From Gemmatimonadota bacterium (GTDB lineage: Bacteria > Gemmatimonadota > Gemmatimonadetes > Palauibacterales > Palauibacteraceae), in the NCBI GenBank assembly GCA_029262175.1, contig JAJCZV010000114.1:1-55691 (forward strand): a stretch of DNA of 55,691 nt, in the 5' to 3' direction. A model generated the notes under the pieces. The model did no database searches. It had not been told where the DNA came from and saw only the letters and a list, made by a program, of their open reading frames with translations. This document shows, one piece after another, positions 24,576 to 33,182 of this stretch (position 1 is the first letter of the stretch; the number at the start of each line of letters is the position of its first letter). Made by a program: the position numbers and the translations under genes.

Positions 24576-27203
24576 ATGAGCTTCTATCTGCGCACCCTCG
24601 GAAAGCTGTCTTTGCACCGGGAGGACCAGGCGGTCGACCCCGTTCTGTCAGAGTCCAAGCCACTCGTGATCCTTGCACTGTTGGCAGTAGCACCAAAGTA
24701 CACGCTAAGTCGCGACCACCTCGCCGGCCTTCTCTGGCCGGACGCCGAGCACCGCGAGGCCAGAAGGTCGCTCCGCCAGGGTCTCTACCGTCTGACAAAG
24801 GGGGCGGAGCGGGAACTTGTCCGAAGCGATAACGGCAATGTCTCACTGGCCCTCGAGATTCTTGACTGCGATCTGTGGCGACTCGATCGAGCTGTTCAGG
24901 CGCGACAGCATGAGCGGGTTGTCGATGAGTTCGAAGGGCGGTTCCTGGAGAGCATGGAGCGCAAGCTGGGCGTCGAGGTGTTGGAGTGGATCGATCCGCA
25001 CAACGACCGCCTGCGTTCTGCGTGGCGAGACGCGTACCAGCACCTCATTCCACGGTACATCGAGCAGGGTAGTGGTGAAGTGGCTCTCCGTTGGGCCAGA
25101 GCATACGCCGAATGGGAGCCACTGAGCGAAGAATCGCGACTCTATCTCGTAGAGACGTTGAAACAGGTCGGAGACGAAGCCGGAGCTGTTCGGGCCTACG
25201 AGCAGTACCGGTCGCTTGTTCAGTCCGCGGTAGGTGATCGGCCGTCCAAAACGCTCACCAGAGCCGTCGACAGCGTTCGCAAACGTCTGCTTGCCGACCG
25301 CGAGTGGAAGCCGATCGCGCCCGACACCCCCGCACCGGATCTGGTGCTCATCGAGAGACGGATCATACGTAGGCTGGGCGTTCCCGTAGTGTTGGGTGCG
25401 AGCGTCATCGGGATCGGAGCGTTCGCCCTGGGACGCAGCGGCGCCGAATCCGGACCGGACGAGCGGCTACGCAACTCGAGTATCGAGACGCTGGATGCGA
25501 GACTCCTGGCCGCGGGGGGCGACGCAGGATCCTCCACGATCGAGCTCGTTTTGGCACGCGATAGCATCAGCGAACGACGCGAGACTCTCGAGCATCCAAA
25601 CTGTTCACCCGCCCGTGACAACCTTCGACTTGCGCGGGGTGGCGCGATCGCTGCGATCATGGTCAACAGCGCCTCGGGGCGGGACCTGGATGTGATCGAC
25701 TGTGAGTCCGGCCGTGCAATTCTTCGTCTATCGGACCGGGCCGACGAGACGTTCAAGGACTTCTCTCCGGACGCGCGACACCTCCTCTTCGGAAAGGGCT
25801 GGAGAACCGACGCCGGCACCTATGCAGAAGTCCTTTTGAGGACGGAGATCGCCACAGGTCTGACCGACACGGTGGCGATCCGAGACGTGACTACGGAGCC
25901 CGAGGCGCGTTGGTCGCCGATCGGAACCCATATCGCGTACGTCGTAGGAGAGGGGGCAGAACGCCGACTCAGAATCTCGCTCGCCGACGGGAGCAGCCCG
26001 ACTCTCATCGAGAGCCCAGGGGAGGTGTCCAACCCGGAGTGGTCGCCGGTTGCTAGGAGGCTCTCCTACTTCGTATCGATCGACGATACGCCGGTCTTGT
26101 ATCTACTGAACATCGAGAGCGGTGAGTCACGGCGTTTGTCACCCGAGGGGGTCGTGCCAAACGCTTCTTTCTGGGTCTCCGACCACCTGCTCGTGTATTC
26201 CACCCCGTCGAGCGATGAGCTATGGGTTGCCGACGTTACGAGCGGAAGTCAGCGAATGCTGGGCAGCCTGGAAGGGGCCAAGCTCCTCCGCGTCGCGGAG
26301 CCGGAGACTCGGGCAGTGTGGGTCGACGCAATCGAAGTGGGCGGAAATGGTTCGGTAGAGGCGGGTCAACCACTCCCCCTGAGCCTACGCTTCGCTTCAG
26401 CTGATGGAGTCAGTCGGTCCGCCGTGCCGGCCGGCTTCCGCTGGGAGTCCCTGGACTCTACGGTCGTAGCGATTCGAGGTGGGACGGTCGAGGCAGTGGG
26501 TCCTGGGCGCACCGAGGTCCGGGCTACGCTGCCTGGATGGAGATCCGAACGGTTCTGGGTGGAGGTGGTACGACTGACGGATTCAGGAATCCGTCCCATC
26601 TTCGATGAAGATTGGAAGGCAGGGATCCGGGCAGAGGCGTGGCAGCTGTTCGGATCTCCCAAGCCCGTGGCGTTGCCCGGTCTGAGTTCTACCGGAGCTT
26701 CGTTTTTCGTGAGCAATGGAGATCAGAACTACCTAAGCGGCGCAATCTCGCAGGAGTCTTTCAACGCTGCGTCCGGTCTCACGATCGAGGTAGAGGGGCA
26801 TCTGCCCTTCACGGGCAATTCGTTCGAGGGATGGGTGCTTGGCGTGGCCGAAGAGTCGCCGGCGTGGACGGTCGCGGGGCCACGCATGCTCGCGACCCTC
26901 TCCTTCATCGGTCCAAATCACTCAGGTGTTTTACACGGGTCGGATGGGGAGTCGGTGGATTGGCCGATGGCGTTTGATGCGGAGAGTTGGCACCGCTATG
27001 CGCTTCAGGTGGAGCCCGACGGAACCACGATCGCCCTGATGGATGGGGCGATTATCGGTCGGGGACCTGCCGTCGTTGGAGTGCCACTCCCCCCTGAGCG
27101 TCTGATGGTCGTGTTGGCCGGTTCAAGCCTTGACGTGCAGATCAAGCATGGCCGCGTCCAGGTGTTCGAGGGCCGCAAGTATGTCCTACGGAGCGTTCCC
27201 TAG
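24576..27203 (+). CDS. BTAD regulator fused to a membrane helix, propeller and lectin-like domain
   Basis: 875 residues. The N-terminus is a winged-helix DNA-binding domain of SARP/OmpR type (LRTLGKLSLHRED to about 95; HLAGLLWPDAEHREARRSLR is the recognition area), followed by a BTAD helical repeat domain to about 235. A single membrane helix (VPVVLGASVIGIGAFALG, about 271-288) leads to an extracytoplasmic TolB-like propeller (DFSPDARHLLFG, WSPIGTHIAYVVG, EWSPVARRLSYFV). A BIG-like Ig segment comes next (FRWESLDSTVVAIRGG), and a concanavalin-like C-terminus (WHRYALQVEPDGTTIALMDG). This is the design of a one-component transmembrane regulator that senses something outside and binds DNA inside. 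Targets are unknown; the adjacent lipoprotein is an obvious candidate. Confidence 0.82.
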   Translation: MSFYLRTLGKLSLHREDQAVDPVLSESKPLVILALLAVAPKYTLSRDHLAGLLWPDAEHREARRSLRQGLYRLTKGAERELVRSDNGNVSLALEILDCDLWRLDRAVQARQHERVVDEFEGRFLESMERKLGVEVLEWIDPHNDRLRSAWRDAYQHLIPRYIEQGSGEVALRWARAYAEWEPLSEESRLYLVETLKQVGDEAGAVRAYEQYRSLVQSAVGDRPSKTLTRAVDSVRKRLLADREWKPIAPDTPAPDLVLIERRIIRRLGVPVVLGASVIGIGAFALGRSGAESGPDERLRNSSIETLDARLLAAGGDAGSSTIELVLARDSISERRETLEHPNCSPARDNLRLARGGAIAAIMVNSASGRDLDVIDCESGRAILRLSDRADETFKDFSPDARHLLFGKGWRTDAGTYAEVLLRTEIATGLTDTVAIRDVTTEPEARWSPIGTHIAYVVGEGAERRLRISLADGSSPTLIESPGEVSNPEWSPVARRLSYFVSIDDTPVLYLLNIESGESRRLSPEGVVPNASFWVSDHLLVYSTPSSDELWVADVTSGSQRMLGSLEGAKLLRVAEPETRAVWVDAIEVGGNGSVEAGQPLPLSLRFASADGVSRSAVPAGFRWESLDSTVVAIRGGTVEAVGPGRTEVRATLPGWRSERFWVEVVRLTDSGIRPIFDEDWKAGIRAEAWQLFGSPKPVALPGLSSTGASFFVSNGDQNYLSGAISQESFNAASGLTIEVEGHLPFTGNSFEGWVLGVAEESPAWTVAGPRMLATLSFIGPNHSGVLHGSDGESVDWPMAFDAESWHRYALQVEPDGTTIALMDGAIIGRGPAVVGVPLPPERLMVVLAGSSLDVQIKHGRVQVFEGRKYVLRSVP

Positions 27204-27898
27204 CGAAGTGCGCTCCCTCCGGACCTAGAGTTGAGTGAGGCAAGTACTCGCAGCTGCGGGACCGCGGCGGCCGAGCGCTCGACGATCTCCGGCAGCGCGC
27301 CGTGGCTTTCTGCGCCCAGGATGACGAGCAGGTCCTCGAGCCCGGTGCCGGGCATCGGCATCTCCACGTCGTGGCCGATGAGGTCCATGATGATCACGGC
27401 CGCGAAGTCGAGCCCCATGCGTTGGTCCTCGTAGAACCGGATCGACCCCATGGCGGGGGAGAGGAAGTAGGGCGGTTCTTCCGCGTCGAAGAACGCGATG
27501 ATGATGTCGCGTTCGAGCGGTTGATCGCGGAGCACGGTCGCCACGCCGAGGGCCACGGCCACGGCGGTGGCGTTGTCGTCGGAGCACGGAGCGTCGATCA
27601 CGCTGTCGTAGTGGGCGCCGATCAGGATCGGGCGCAGGGTGGCGTCTCGTCCGGGCACGACGCCGACGAGGTTGGCGAAGTCGTGGTTCCCCCTGCCGTA
27701 GCCCCGCGGGTCGTAGGGAAGGGCGAAGTCGTCCTCGAGGAACGGGAGGAGCCCGATCTCTTCCATGCGTCGGGTGAGAAACGCGCGGGCTTCGGCGTGG
27801 CCGGGCTGGCCTACGCGGCGTCCGTCTTCAAGGGACAGGGCGCGGGTGTCGGCTTCGAGCTGGTGGAGCGTGCGGCTTGGCGTGGTCATGTGTTCCAT
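27200..27898 (-). pseudogene. Truncated copy of the M28 peptidase
   Basis: Residues 1-222 repeat the intact peptidase at 21596-22624, with a few substitutions (for example HQLEA for DQLET, AAVPQ for AEVPQ). The match stops after LASLN and the frame ends ten residues later (SRSGGSALR). The C-terminal His ligand region (YHSPCDTP) is missing, so the product, if made, lacks a complete zinc site. Its 3' end abuts the stop of the BTAD gene in opposite orientation. It is best read as one end of a segmental duplication. Confidence 0.85.
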
Positions 27899-27952
27899 CC
27901 TGTGGTGAGTGTGAGCCCACCATCAAGAAGCGCGCGCCTGCGCGTGTGAGGG
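27230..27952. repeat. Long direct repeat, copy 2
   Basis: The partner of 21956-22678, same orientation. It begins 27 bases after the BTAD stop codon and ends at the same GTGTGAGGG as copy 1, after which the flanks are unrelated. Recombination between the two copies would delete or re-duplicate the 5.3-kb segment holding the propeller lipoprotein and BTAD genes. Confidence 0.88.
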
Positions 27953-28151
27953 GCCTCTGGCGTCATCGCCTCGCGGGGGGCCGCTCAGCGAGGGAGTGCC
28001 AAGACGTGAATTGGCGGTCGAACTCTGGGGCGACGTCGTGTGCCTCATCCCCCGGTCGTGGCGGGTTTCGAGGCAGTTCATAGCCCGTTGATATCGCCGA
28101 GTATCTTCAAGTACGTCTACAGATGACCTGACAGACTTGATGGAGGTACCG

Positions 28152-29561
28152 ATGGGGTACCGCGCGCTTGCCGCGATGGAACTCACCGACATTCGGGGCG
28201 ACGAGCAGGGCGGCGATGGATCGCGGGAACTAGACGCCCCCGATCCAGACGTCGTCGACGACTTGGGCGATGAAATCGCTACGCTCGCGGCACACATCCA
28301 TGCGGCTACGCACCGACTTCTCGCACTCCTCGCACGGTTCGATCGGTTGCGCGGGTGGGAGCCGGCGGGGCACCGGACCTGTGCTCATTGGCTCTCGTTC
28401 CGCTCGGGCTTGGACCTGGGTACGGCGCGTGAGCATATCCGCGTGGCGCGAGCGCTCGACGAGCTTCCCCTCACCGACGCGGCGATGGCTCGCGGTGAGC
28501 TGTCGTTCTCCCAAGTGCGCGCGCTTACGCGGGTGGCCGAACCGTCAACCGAGTCTGACCTGTTGGAGTTGGCGCAGGGCTGCGCGACCGAGCAGCTCGA
28601 GCGGTTGGTGCGTGCGTGGAAGAAGGGGAGTCGGCAAGACGAACAGGATTGGGAACGCGAAAGACATGAATCGCGCACCTTCTCTGTGTTCCCCGACGAG
28701 GATGGGATGTATGTGGTTCAAGGCCGGCTCGATCCGGAAGTCGGGGCGTTGTTGATGCGAGCGGTGGAGGCGGCAAGCGATGCGCTCTACCGCGAGCGAG
28801 GCCGCATGCCAAGACAGCCGCACCATCGGAAGTCGGACGCGGGACGGGACGCCGCAAGGCGGAGAGCCGACGCGATCGGCCTCGTGGTCGAGCGGGCATT
28901 CGCGGCGGGGTTCGGTGCGAGCGAGTCCACGATCAGCGGTACTCGAGCGGAGCGCTATCAAGTCGTTCTCCACGTAGATGAGGAGACGCTGGCCGACGCG
29001 GGCGATTCGGGGCGCTCGAATCTGGAGGATGGCACGCGCGTTTCAGCTGAAACGTCTCGCCGGGTCGCGTGCGACGCGGGCCTTGTCCGTCTCACGCGGG
29101 CCAGGGACGGCTCGGTGCTCAACGTCGGGCGTCGAACCCGGACGATTTCCCCCGCGCTGCGGCGAGCATTGGACGCCCGCGACCGAGGATGTCGCTTCCC
29201 GGGTTGCGGGGGCCGTTTTACCGAAGCGCACCACGTCGTGCATTGGGCCGATGGCGGCGACACGAGCTTGGAAAACACGCTGCTTCTATGTCGCTACCAC
29301 CACCGGCTCGTACACGAGGACTCCTGGAACATCGAATGGTGGGGCGTCGGACGCGCCGTGTTCCGAGACCCCCGAGGTACGGCGCACGCGACCGGCAGGG
29401 GAAGGCCACCGCCGCTCCCGAGCCATCCGGTCGCGGCAATGGTCCGTCGCAACAAGCTGCGAGGCGCCGACCCGGACGCATGGACTACCGCGGCCCGATG
29501 GAAGCGCGAAGTCGACATCCCCGACCGCGTGTTGTTCCGGGCGTCGGAGGCCGCCTGTTAG
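28152..29561 (+). CDS. DUF222 / HNH endonuclease protein
   Basis: 469 residues from ATG 28152 (GGAGG five bases upstream; ATG 28140 is an alternative). The N-terminal 250 residues are the helical DUF222 (13E12) domain (RTCAHWLSFRSGLDLGTARE, ALDELPLTDAAMARGELSFS). The C-terminus is an HNH nuclease: CRFPGCGGRFTEAHHVVHW, then LENTLLLCRYHHRLVHE, giving the two Cys pairs of the zinc knuckle and the catalytic His pair. Such proteins are numerous in Gemmatimonadota and Actinomycetota genomes, often in mobile regions, with unproven function. The stop overlaps the stop of the convergent gene remnant at 29558. Confidence 0.9.
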   Translation: MGYRALAAMELTDIRGDEQGGDGSRELDAPDPDVVDDLGDEIATLAAHIHAATHRLLALLARFDRLRGWEPAGHRTCAHWLSFRSGLDLGTAREHIRVARALDELPLTDAAMARGELSFSQVRALTRVAEPSTESDLLELAQGCATEQLERLVRAWKKGSRQDEQDWERERHESRTFSVFPDEDGMYVVQGRLDPEVGALLMRAVEAASDALYRERGRMPRQPHHRKSDAGRDAARRRADAIGLVVERAFAAGFGASESTISGTRAERYQVVLHVDEETLADAGDSGRSNLEDGTRVSAETSRRVACDAGLVRLTRARDGSVLNVGRRTRTISPALRRALDARDRGCRFPGCGGRFTEAHHVVHWADGGDTSLENTLLLCRYHHRLVHEDSWNIEWWGVGRAVFRDPRGTAHATGRGRPPPLPSHPVAAMVRRNKLRGADPDAWTTAARWKREVDIPDRVLFRASEAAC

Positions 29562-30172
29562 AACTGCCCCTCACGCACCTGCCCCGGCTGCAATCCCGCT
29601 CGCAGGTGGACAACGTTGTCGGGGGTGACCGACTCGTTCTCGGGTAGCGGTACGTCGCCCTTTTTCTGGCCGATCTGGGTCACACTTTTTAGTCCCGCGA
29701 GGATCCCGGACCCTTCAATGGCCGCGCCGTCGGAGTAGTACTCGAACCAGGGCAGCCTGGCCTTCGTGTACTCCTTCGAAGTTGGCGGCGTCGTGGGCGG
29801 GTTCTTCCCGGTGATCGATCTCCACACCATCGAGTTGGCGATGTGGACGAAGCAGCGGCTCGCGTTTTCGGTGTCCCACTCGTTGAACTGGTAGGGGTCG
29901 TCGTAGATCTCCTGGCGCATCCGGCCGCCGGGGGCGAGAGCCATGTCGTATGACATGGCCGTGCTGTCTTCCACCCTACTGAAGCATACGCCGAGCATGC
30001 TCCCCCGGCTCGACCGCTCGGCCTCCCACTTCTTTAGGCGCTCCTGATAAGCCGCTCGCCGCATCGGGTACGCGATCACTTGGATGCCGCCGTGTTCGGC
30101 TTCGCCCGTGATCTGTTCTTCAGCGGTACGCTTACCTGAGACCAACCCTCTCGTCGTTGAGGCCGAGTTCAT
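29558..30172 (-). pseudogene. 5'-truncated paralogue of the protein at 31301
   Basis: From about residue 16 (TAEEQITGEAEHGG) to the end this frame closely follows the intact 342-residue protein at 31301-32329, including FNEWDTENASRCFVHIANSM, SITGKNPPTTPPTS and PLPENESVTP. The first 155 residues of that protein are absent; homology stops sharply near 30133. An ATG at 30172 with AAGGGGGTGAA upstream could still express a 204-residue form (MNSASTTRGLVSGKRTAEEQ), so it may be a domain-sized survivor rather than silent debris. The segment around 29945-30010 also differs from the intact copy more than the rest. Confidence 0.75.
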
Positions 30173-30252
30173 TTCACCCCCTTCCTTGGAGAGCTTGACT
30201 CGGAACTCTTCAAGGGGCGATCGTGTACGACAGCCGACGTACAAATTGAGCG

Positions 30253-30570
30253 ATGAGCGAGTCGATACGCTTTCGTGCCGTCCGTCGTCGACTGATCGAC
30301 TGCCTACGGGAAGGCAGGTACCGCCACGAAGCGCGGACCGCGCTCGACGAGAAGAACCTCCTGGCCGTAGGCGAGCTGAGCGTCGAGGACGTGGTGGGGC
30401 TTCTCCACCGCTGTCGAGGAGACCAGCATGCGGTGAGCGCGCATCACGCTGATCGCGAGCTTGTCGTACACGAGTTTCGACCCCTCGTCGGTGAGCGGCG
30501 ATGGTATGTGAAGGCGTACCTGAAGGAGTCAATGGCCTGGATCATCAGCGTCCACGAGATCGGATCATGA
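30253..30570 (+). CDS. DUF4258-like toxin
   Basis: 105 residues. The pattern is a short N-terminal basic helix (RFRAVRRRLIDCLREGRYRH), ELSVEDVVGLLHRC, and two closing strands (RRWYVKAYLKESMAWIISVHE). This resembles DUF4258/RelE-like mRNA-interferase folds. It is directly followed, with an ATGA overlap, by a gene with an N-terminal two-CxxC zinc finger of the YgiT/MqsA sort. Toxin first, antitoxin second, as in mqsRA. Catalytic residues for this family are not well enough known to me to judge activity. Confidence 0.65.
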   Translation: MSESIRFRAVRRRLIDCLREGRYRHEARTALDEKNLLAVGELSVEDVVGLLHRCRGDQHAVSAHHADRELVVHEFRPLVGERRWYVKAYLKESMAWIISVHEIGS

Positions 30571-31163
30571 AGATTCTTCGCGAAGGGGACCGAGAGAAGG
30601 GCCTCTGCCCGGCCTGCGAGACCTCGCGTACGATCCGGTACGAGTATCAATCCGTCCATCTCGAGGCGACGGACGTGGATGTGGACGATGTGCTTGTGGG
30701 ATCGTGTGAGGTATGCAGCGAGACGGTGTCGATTCCACCCCAGTCCACGCCCAGGCTTCGGGAGGCGAGGCGAAGCAAGCACCACACGCTGGAGGCCAGG
30801 ATCCCGCGACACCTGGATGACGTCGTGTTCCTGATTGCGGCCGATCTGGACATCCCCGCCGCCGCGCTGCGAGGGACACTTCTGCGCTATTACATGAACG
30901 AGTTGAGCGCTGATCCGAAGGTGGCAAGACGCATCGGGAAGCTCGCCGGCTCTGAGCTCGCCGGTGGAGCGCGAAACGCGCGCGTCTCCCTACGGATGGA
31001 CGCGGAGCTGCGAGACGCCGCTTGGTGCGCGGCTAGTGAGGTCGGGCTGTCATCCTGGGCTGACGTCGTCCGGGGGGCGCTCGTCGCGGCGAAGCAGGAC
31101 TTTGTCGATGGGCGCGCGAGCGTTCGCAAAGGCGACCTGAGACGGTTCGCCGCAATCATCTGA
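30567..31163 (+). CDS. YgiT-type zinc-finger antitoxin with an extended C-terminus
   Basis: 198 residues from ATG 30567, coupled to the toxin gene. CPAC near residue 14 and CEVC near 49 form a YgiT/MqsA-like zinc site. Residues about 74-110 (TLEARIPRHLDDVVFLIAAD then LRGTLLRYYMNEL) and 136-175 (VSLRMDAELRDAAWCAASEV) each look like a ribbon-helix-helix-type unit: a strand followed by two helices. Typical YgiT antitoxins are 70-130 residues, so this one is long and may hold two DNA-binding units. The role as antitoxin and autorepressor is inferred from context. Confidence 0.62.
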   Translation: MKILREGDREKGLCPACETSRTIRYEYQSVHLEATDVDVDDVLVGSCEVCSETVSIPPQSTPRLREARRSKHHTLEARIPRHLDDVVFLIAADLDIPAAALRGTLLRYYMNELSADPKVARRIGKLAGSELAGGARNARVSLRMDAELRDAAWCAASEVGLSSWADVVRGALVAAKQDFVDGRASVRKGDLRRFAAII

Positions 31164-31300
31164 GCGCGTATCTTGCCGTCGGCTCAGCCTTCCGATGGGA
31201 TGGGGCAAGAGTGGGGTAAGAACATGCGACTTCCTCGTCGTATCAGAGGCACTACGGATCAGGTGTCCGTCCGTTCGAATTGCTTCTCCCCGCCGACCTC

Positions 31301-32329
31301 CTAGAACTGCCCCTCCCGGACCTGCCCCGGCCGAAGCCCCGCCCGCAGCTGCACGACATTGCCCGGAGTGACCGACTCGTTCTCCGGTAATGGCACGTCA
31401 CCCTTCTTCTGTCCGATCTGGATCACGCTCTTGAGTCCCGCGAGGATCCCAGACCCATCGATCGCCTCGCCGTCGGAGTAGTACTCGAACCAGGGGAGTC
31501 CGGCCTTTGTGTACTCGCGCGAGGTTGGCGGGGTCGTGGGCGGATTCTTCCCGGTGATCGATCGCCACACCATCGAGTTCGCGATGTGGACGAAGCAGCG
31601 GCTCGCGTTCTCGGTGTCCCACTCGTTGAACTCGTAGGGGTCGTCGTAGATCTCTTGGCGCATCCGGCCGCCTGGGGCGAGCCCCATGTCGTACATGGCC
31701 GCGTCCTCTTGTATCGAGCCGAGGCACATCTGCCCCATGACGTTCGGCCCCCACCCCTCGACCTTCCACTTCTTCCGGTGCTCCTCGTAGGCCTCCCGCC
31801 GCATCGGATACGCGATCACTTGGATGCCGCCGTGCTCGGCCTCGCCCGTGATCTGTTCTTCAGCGGTATAGCCGGCCCCGAGCGGCATCGCGACGAACTG
31901 ACGGATGATGCCTTTCTCGACGCAGTATCCGTCGAGCCATGGCTGCTCAGGGACCACGACGTAGTCCTGCGGATCCGCGTGAAGTCCGTTCTCCCACTCT
32001 TCGCCGGTGACCGCGTTGATCTTGCCGGTGGCGATCTTCACCGCGACTGGATAGGGGAAGCCGTTGCCGCGCGCCGAGAAGTTGAGCCACATCGCTTCGG
32101 ACTGGTACATCGGAAGCATCACGCCCCCATGGGTGAGCCAACGTTCGGAGATGTCGTCGGCGAAATCATCCACATGCTGGAGCGGGAAACTGCCCAGGCC
32201 GGGGGGAAGGGGATGGTTGCTCCCGTCGTCGGGGATCCTCAAGGTGCGCTGAAAGTCGATGTCCAACCGCGCTTCCTTGTGGACCTCGGGAAACGAGAAC
32301 TGCAGGCCGTCGTTCTTGAGCTCGATCAT
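31301..32329 (-). CDS. Uncharacterised conserved protein, intact family copy
   Basis: 342 residues with no signal peptide or membrane helix. I recognise it only as a conserved hypothetical found in diverse bacteria. Distinctive blocks are PEVHKEARLDIDFQRTLRIP, the Trp/Met-rich MYQSEAMWLNFSARGNGFPY, YDMGLAPGGRMRQEIYDDPY, DTENASRCFVHIANSM and LPWFEYYSDG. No nucleotide-binding or catalytic motif stands out. It lies 45 bases downstream of an XRE regulator in the same direction, so the two form an operon controlled by the palindrome at 32753-32777. Truncated or scrap copies occur at 29558, about 41371 and 44450. Confidence 0.75.
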   Translation of the reverse strand: MIELKNDGLQFSFPEVHKEARLDIDFQRTLRIPDDGSNHPLPPGLGSFPLQHVDDFADDISERWLTHGGVMLPMYQSEAMWLNFSARGNGFPYPVAVKIATGKINAVTGEEWENGLHADPQDYVVVPEQPWLDGYCVEKGIIRQFVAMPLGAGYTAEEQITGEAEHGGIQVIAYPMRREAYEEHRKKWKVEGWGPNVMGQMCLGSIQEDAAMYDMGLAPGGRMRQEIYDDPYEFNEWDTENASRCFVHIANSMVWRSITGKNPPTTPPTSREYTKAGLPWFEYYSDGEAIDGSGILAGLKSVIQIGQKKGDVPLPENESVTPGNVVQLRAGLRPGQVREGQF

Positions 32330-32374
32330 CGGTATCTCTCCTCTATCTCGTACTCATCTTTTCATACCCATCTC

Positions 32375-32740
32375 TTACCAGTCGCCGTCGCGGACCTCGC
32401 GCACGAGCTTGAGAACCGCGTGGTCCGGCAGGTCGCGAAGCTCCCGGATCAGCTCGCCGAACAACTGCGGCCGCCGCCGGATCGCGTCCTTCAAATCGCT
32501 GGACACTTTGCCCGCGAGCGCCAGGAGCACGTCGGGATCCTCCCCGAGCGCCTCGGCCAGCCGCACGACGGTCGCCTCCGACGGGGGAGGGACGTGTCCG
32601 CGTTCGACCTTGCTCAGGTAGGACGGCTCGATGCCGATCCGGCCCGCCACCTGACGGACGGAATAGGTCCGGTCGGTCTCGCGTAACGCTTCTCGGTGCC
32701 CTCGGACGTAATCGCCGAAGGTCCGGGTGTCGTCTGACAT
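32375..32740 (-). CDS. XRE-family regulator
   Basis: 121 residues. The helix-turn-helix spans about 25-80 (YSVRQVAGRIGIEPSYLSKV, then an ATVVRLAEALG helix), followed by an acidic and basic helical tail. GGAG lies seven bases upstream of the ATG. Directly upstream is a pair of GTGTACT repeats facing AGTACAC, the probable autoregulatory operator. Cotranscribed with the uncharacterised protein at 31301, as repressor and regulated gene. Confidence 0.88.
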   Translation of the reverse strand: MSDDTRTFGDYVRGHREALRETDRTYSVRQVAGRIGIEPSYLSKVERGHVPPPSEATVVRLAEALGEDPDVLLALAGKVSSDLKDAIRRRPQLFGELIRELRDLPDHAVLKLVREVRDGDW

Positions 32741-32752
32741 TTAGTCTCCGCT

Positions 32753-32777
32753 GTGTACTGTGTACTAAATAGTACAC
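32753..32777 (-). promoter_or_regulatory. XRE operator
   Basis: GTGTACT (32760-32766) and AGTACAC (32771-32777) form a perfect inverted repeat around AAAT. A second GTGTACT abuts at 32753-32759, giving three 7-base half-sites in 25 bases, directly upstream of the XRE start codon. On the minus strand TTGCCA and TATTTA, 17 bases apart, could be the promoter, placing the operator over the -10 region. Confidence 0.75.
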
Positions 32778-32828
32778 GATTGTGTAATTGGCAAGTGGTG
32801 ACGGGGTCCCTCGGCCCCTTTCTTGATA

Positions 32829-32843
32829 TGACTAAAATAGTCA
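32829..32843 (+). promoter_or_regulatory. VapBC operator/promoter
   Basis: TGACTA and TAGTCA form a perfect inverted repeat around AAA, 48 bases before the vapB start. The centre (TAAAAT) also reads as a -10 hexamer. This is the usual position for an autoregulated toxin-antitoxin operator. Confidence 0.65.
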
Positions 32844-32891
32844 GATTAAGTTTCGCTGGGACACACACGACGAAGAGGAGTTGATGCACAG

Positions 32892-33182
32892 ATGAGACGT
32901 GTCGCCATCTCGGAGCTGAAAGCGAAACTCTCGGAGTTCATCGCCCTCGTACAAAGCGGGGAGGAGGTCGTCGTGACGGATCGAGGTCGACCGGTGGCGC
33001 GAATCAGCGGCTTGCGCGATGAGACGGGCCGCAGTGGAAGGCTGCAGCGGCTCATCCGGCTGGGTAGAGTGCGCCCGCCCTTAGACACCTCGGTCGTCGA
33101 TCCGGCGCGGCCCGACCGGCCGTCCGATGAGGAGGGACGCGCGCTCTCAGCTCTACTCGAGGAGCGCCGAGCCGGACGGTGA
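32892..33182 (+). CDS. vapB: VapB/Phd-type antitoxin
   Basis: 96 residues. The N-terminal 50 (RRVAISELKAKLSEFIALVQ, then VVVTDRGRPVARI) are the Phd/YefM fold that binds DNA and neutralises the toxin through its C-terminal tail. The long tail (about 45 residues) wraps the PIN toxin in this family. A four-base overlap (GTGA) couples it to vapC. The perfect palindrome upstream is its likely operator. Confidence 0.88.
   Translation: MRRVAISELKAKLSEFIALVQSGEEVVVTDRGRPVARISGLRDETGRSGRLQRLIRLGRVRPPLDTSVVDPARPDRPSDEEGRALSALLEERRAGR

Noticed and set aside
31586..32686. 366-codon plus-strand frame across the 31301 gene and the XRE gene
   Set aside because: It spans two well-supported minus-strand genes in reverse; no ribosome site.
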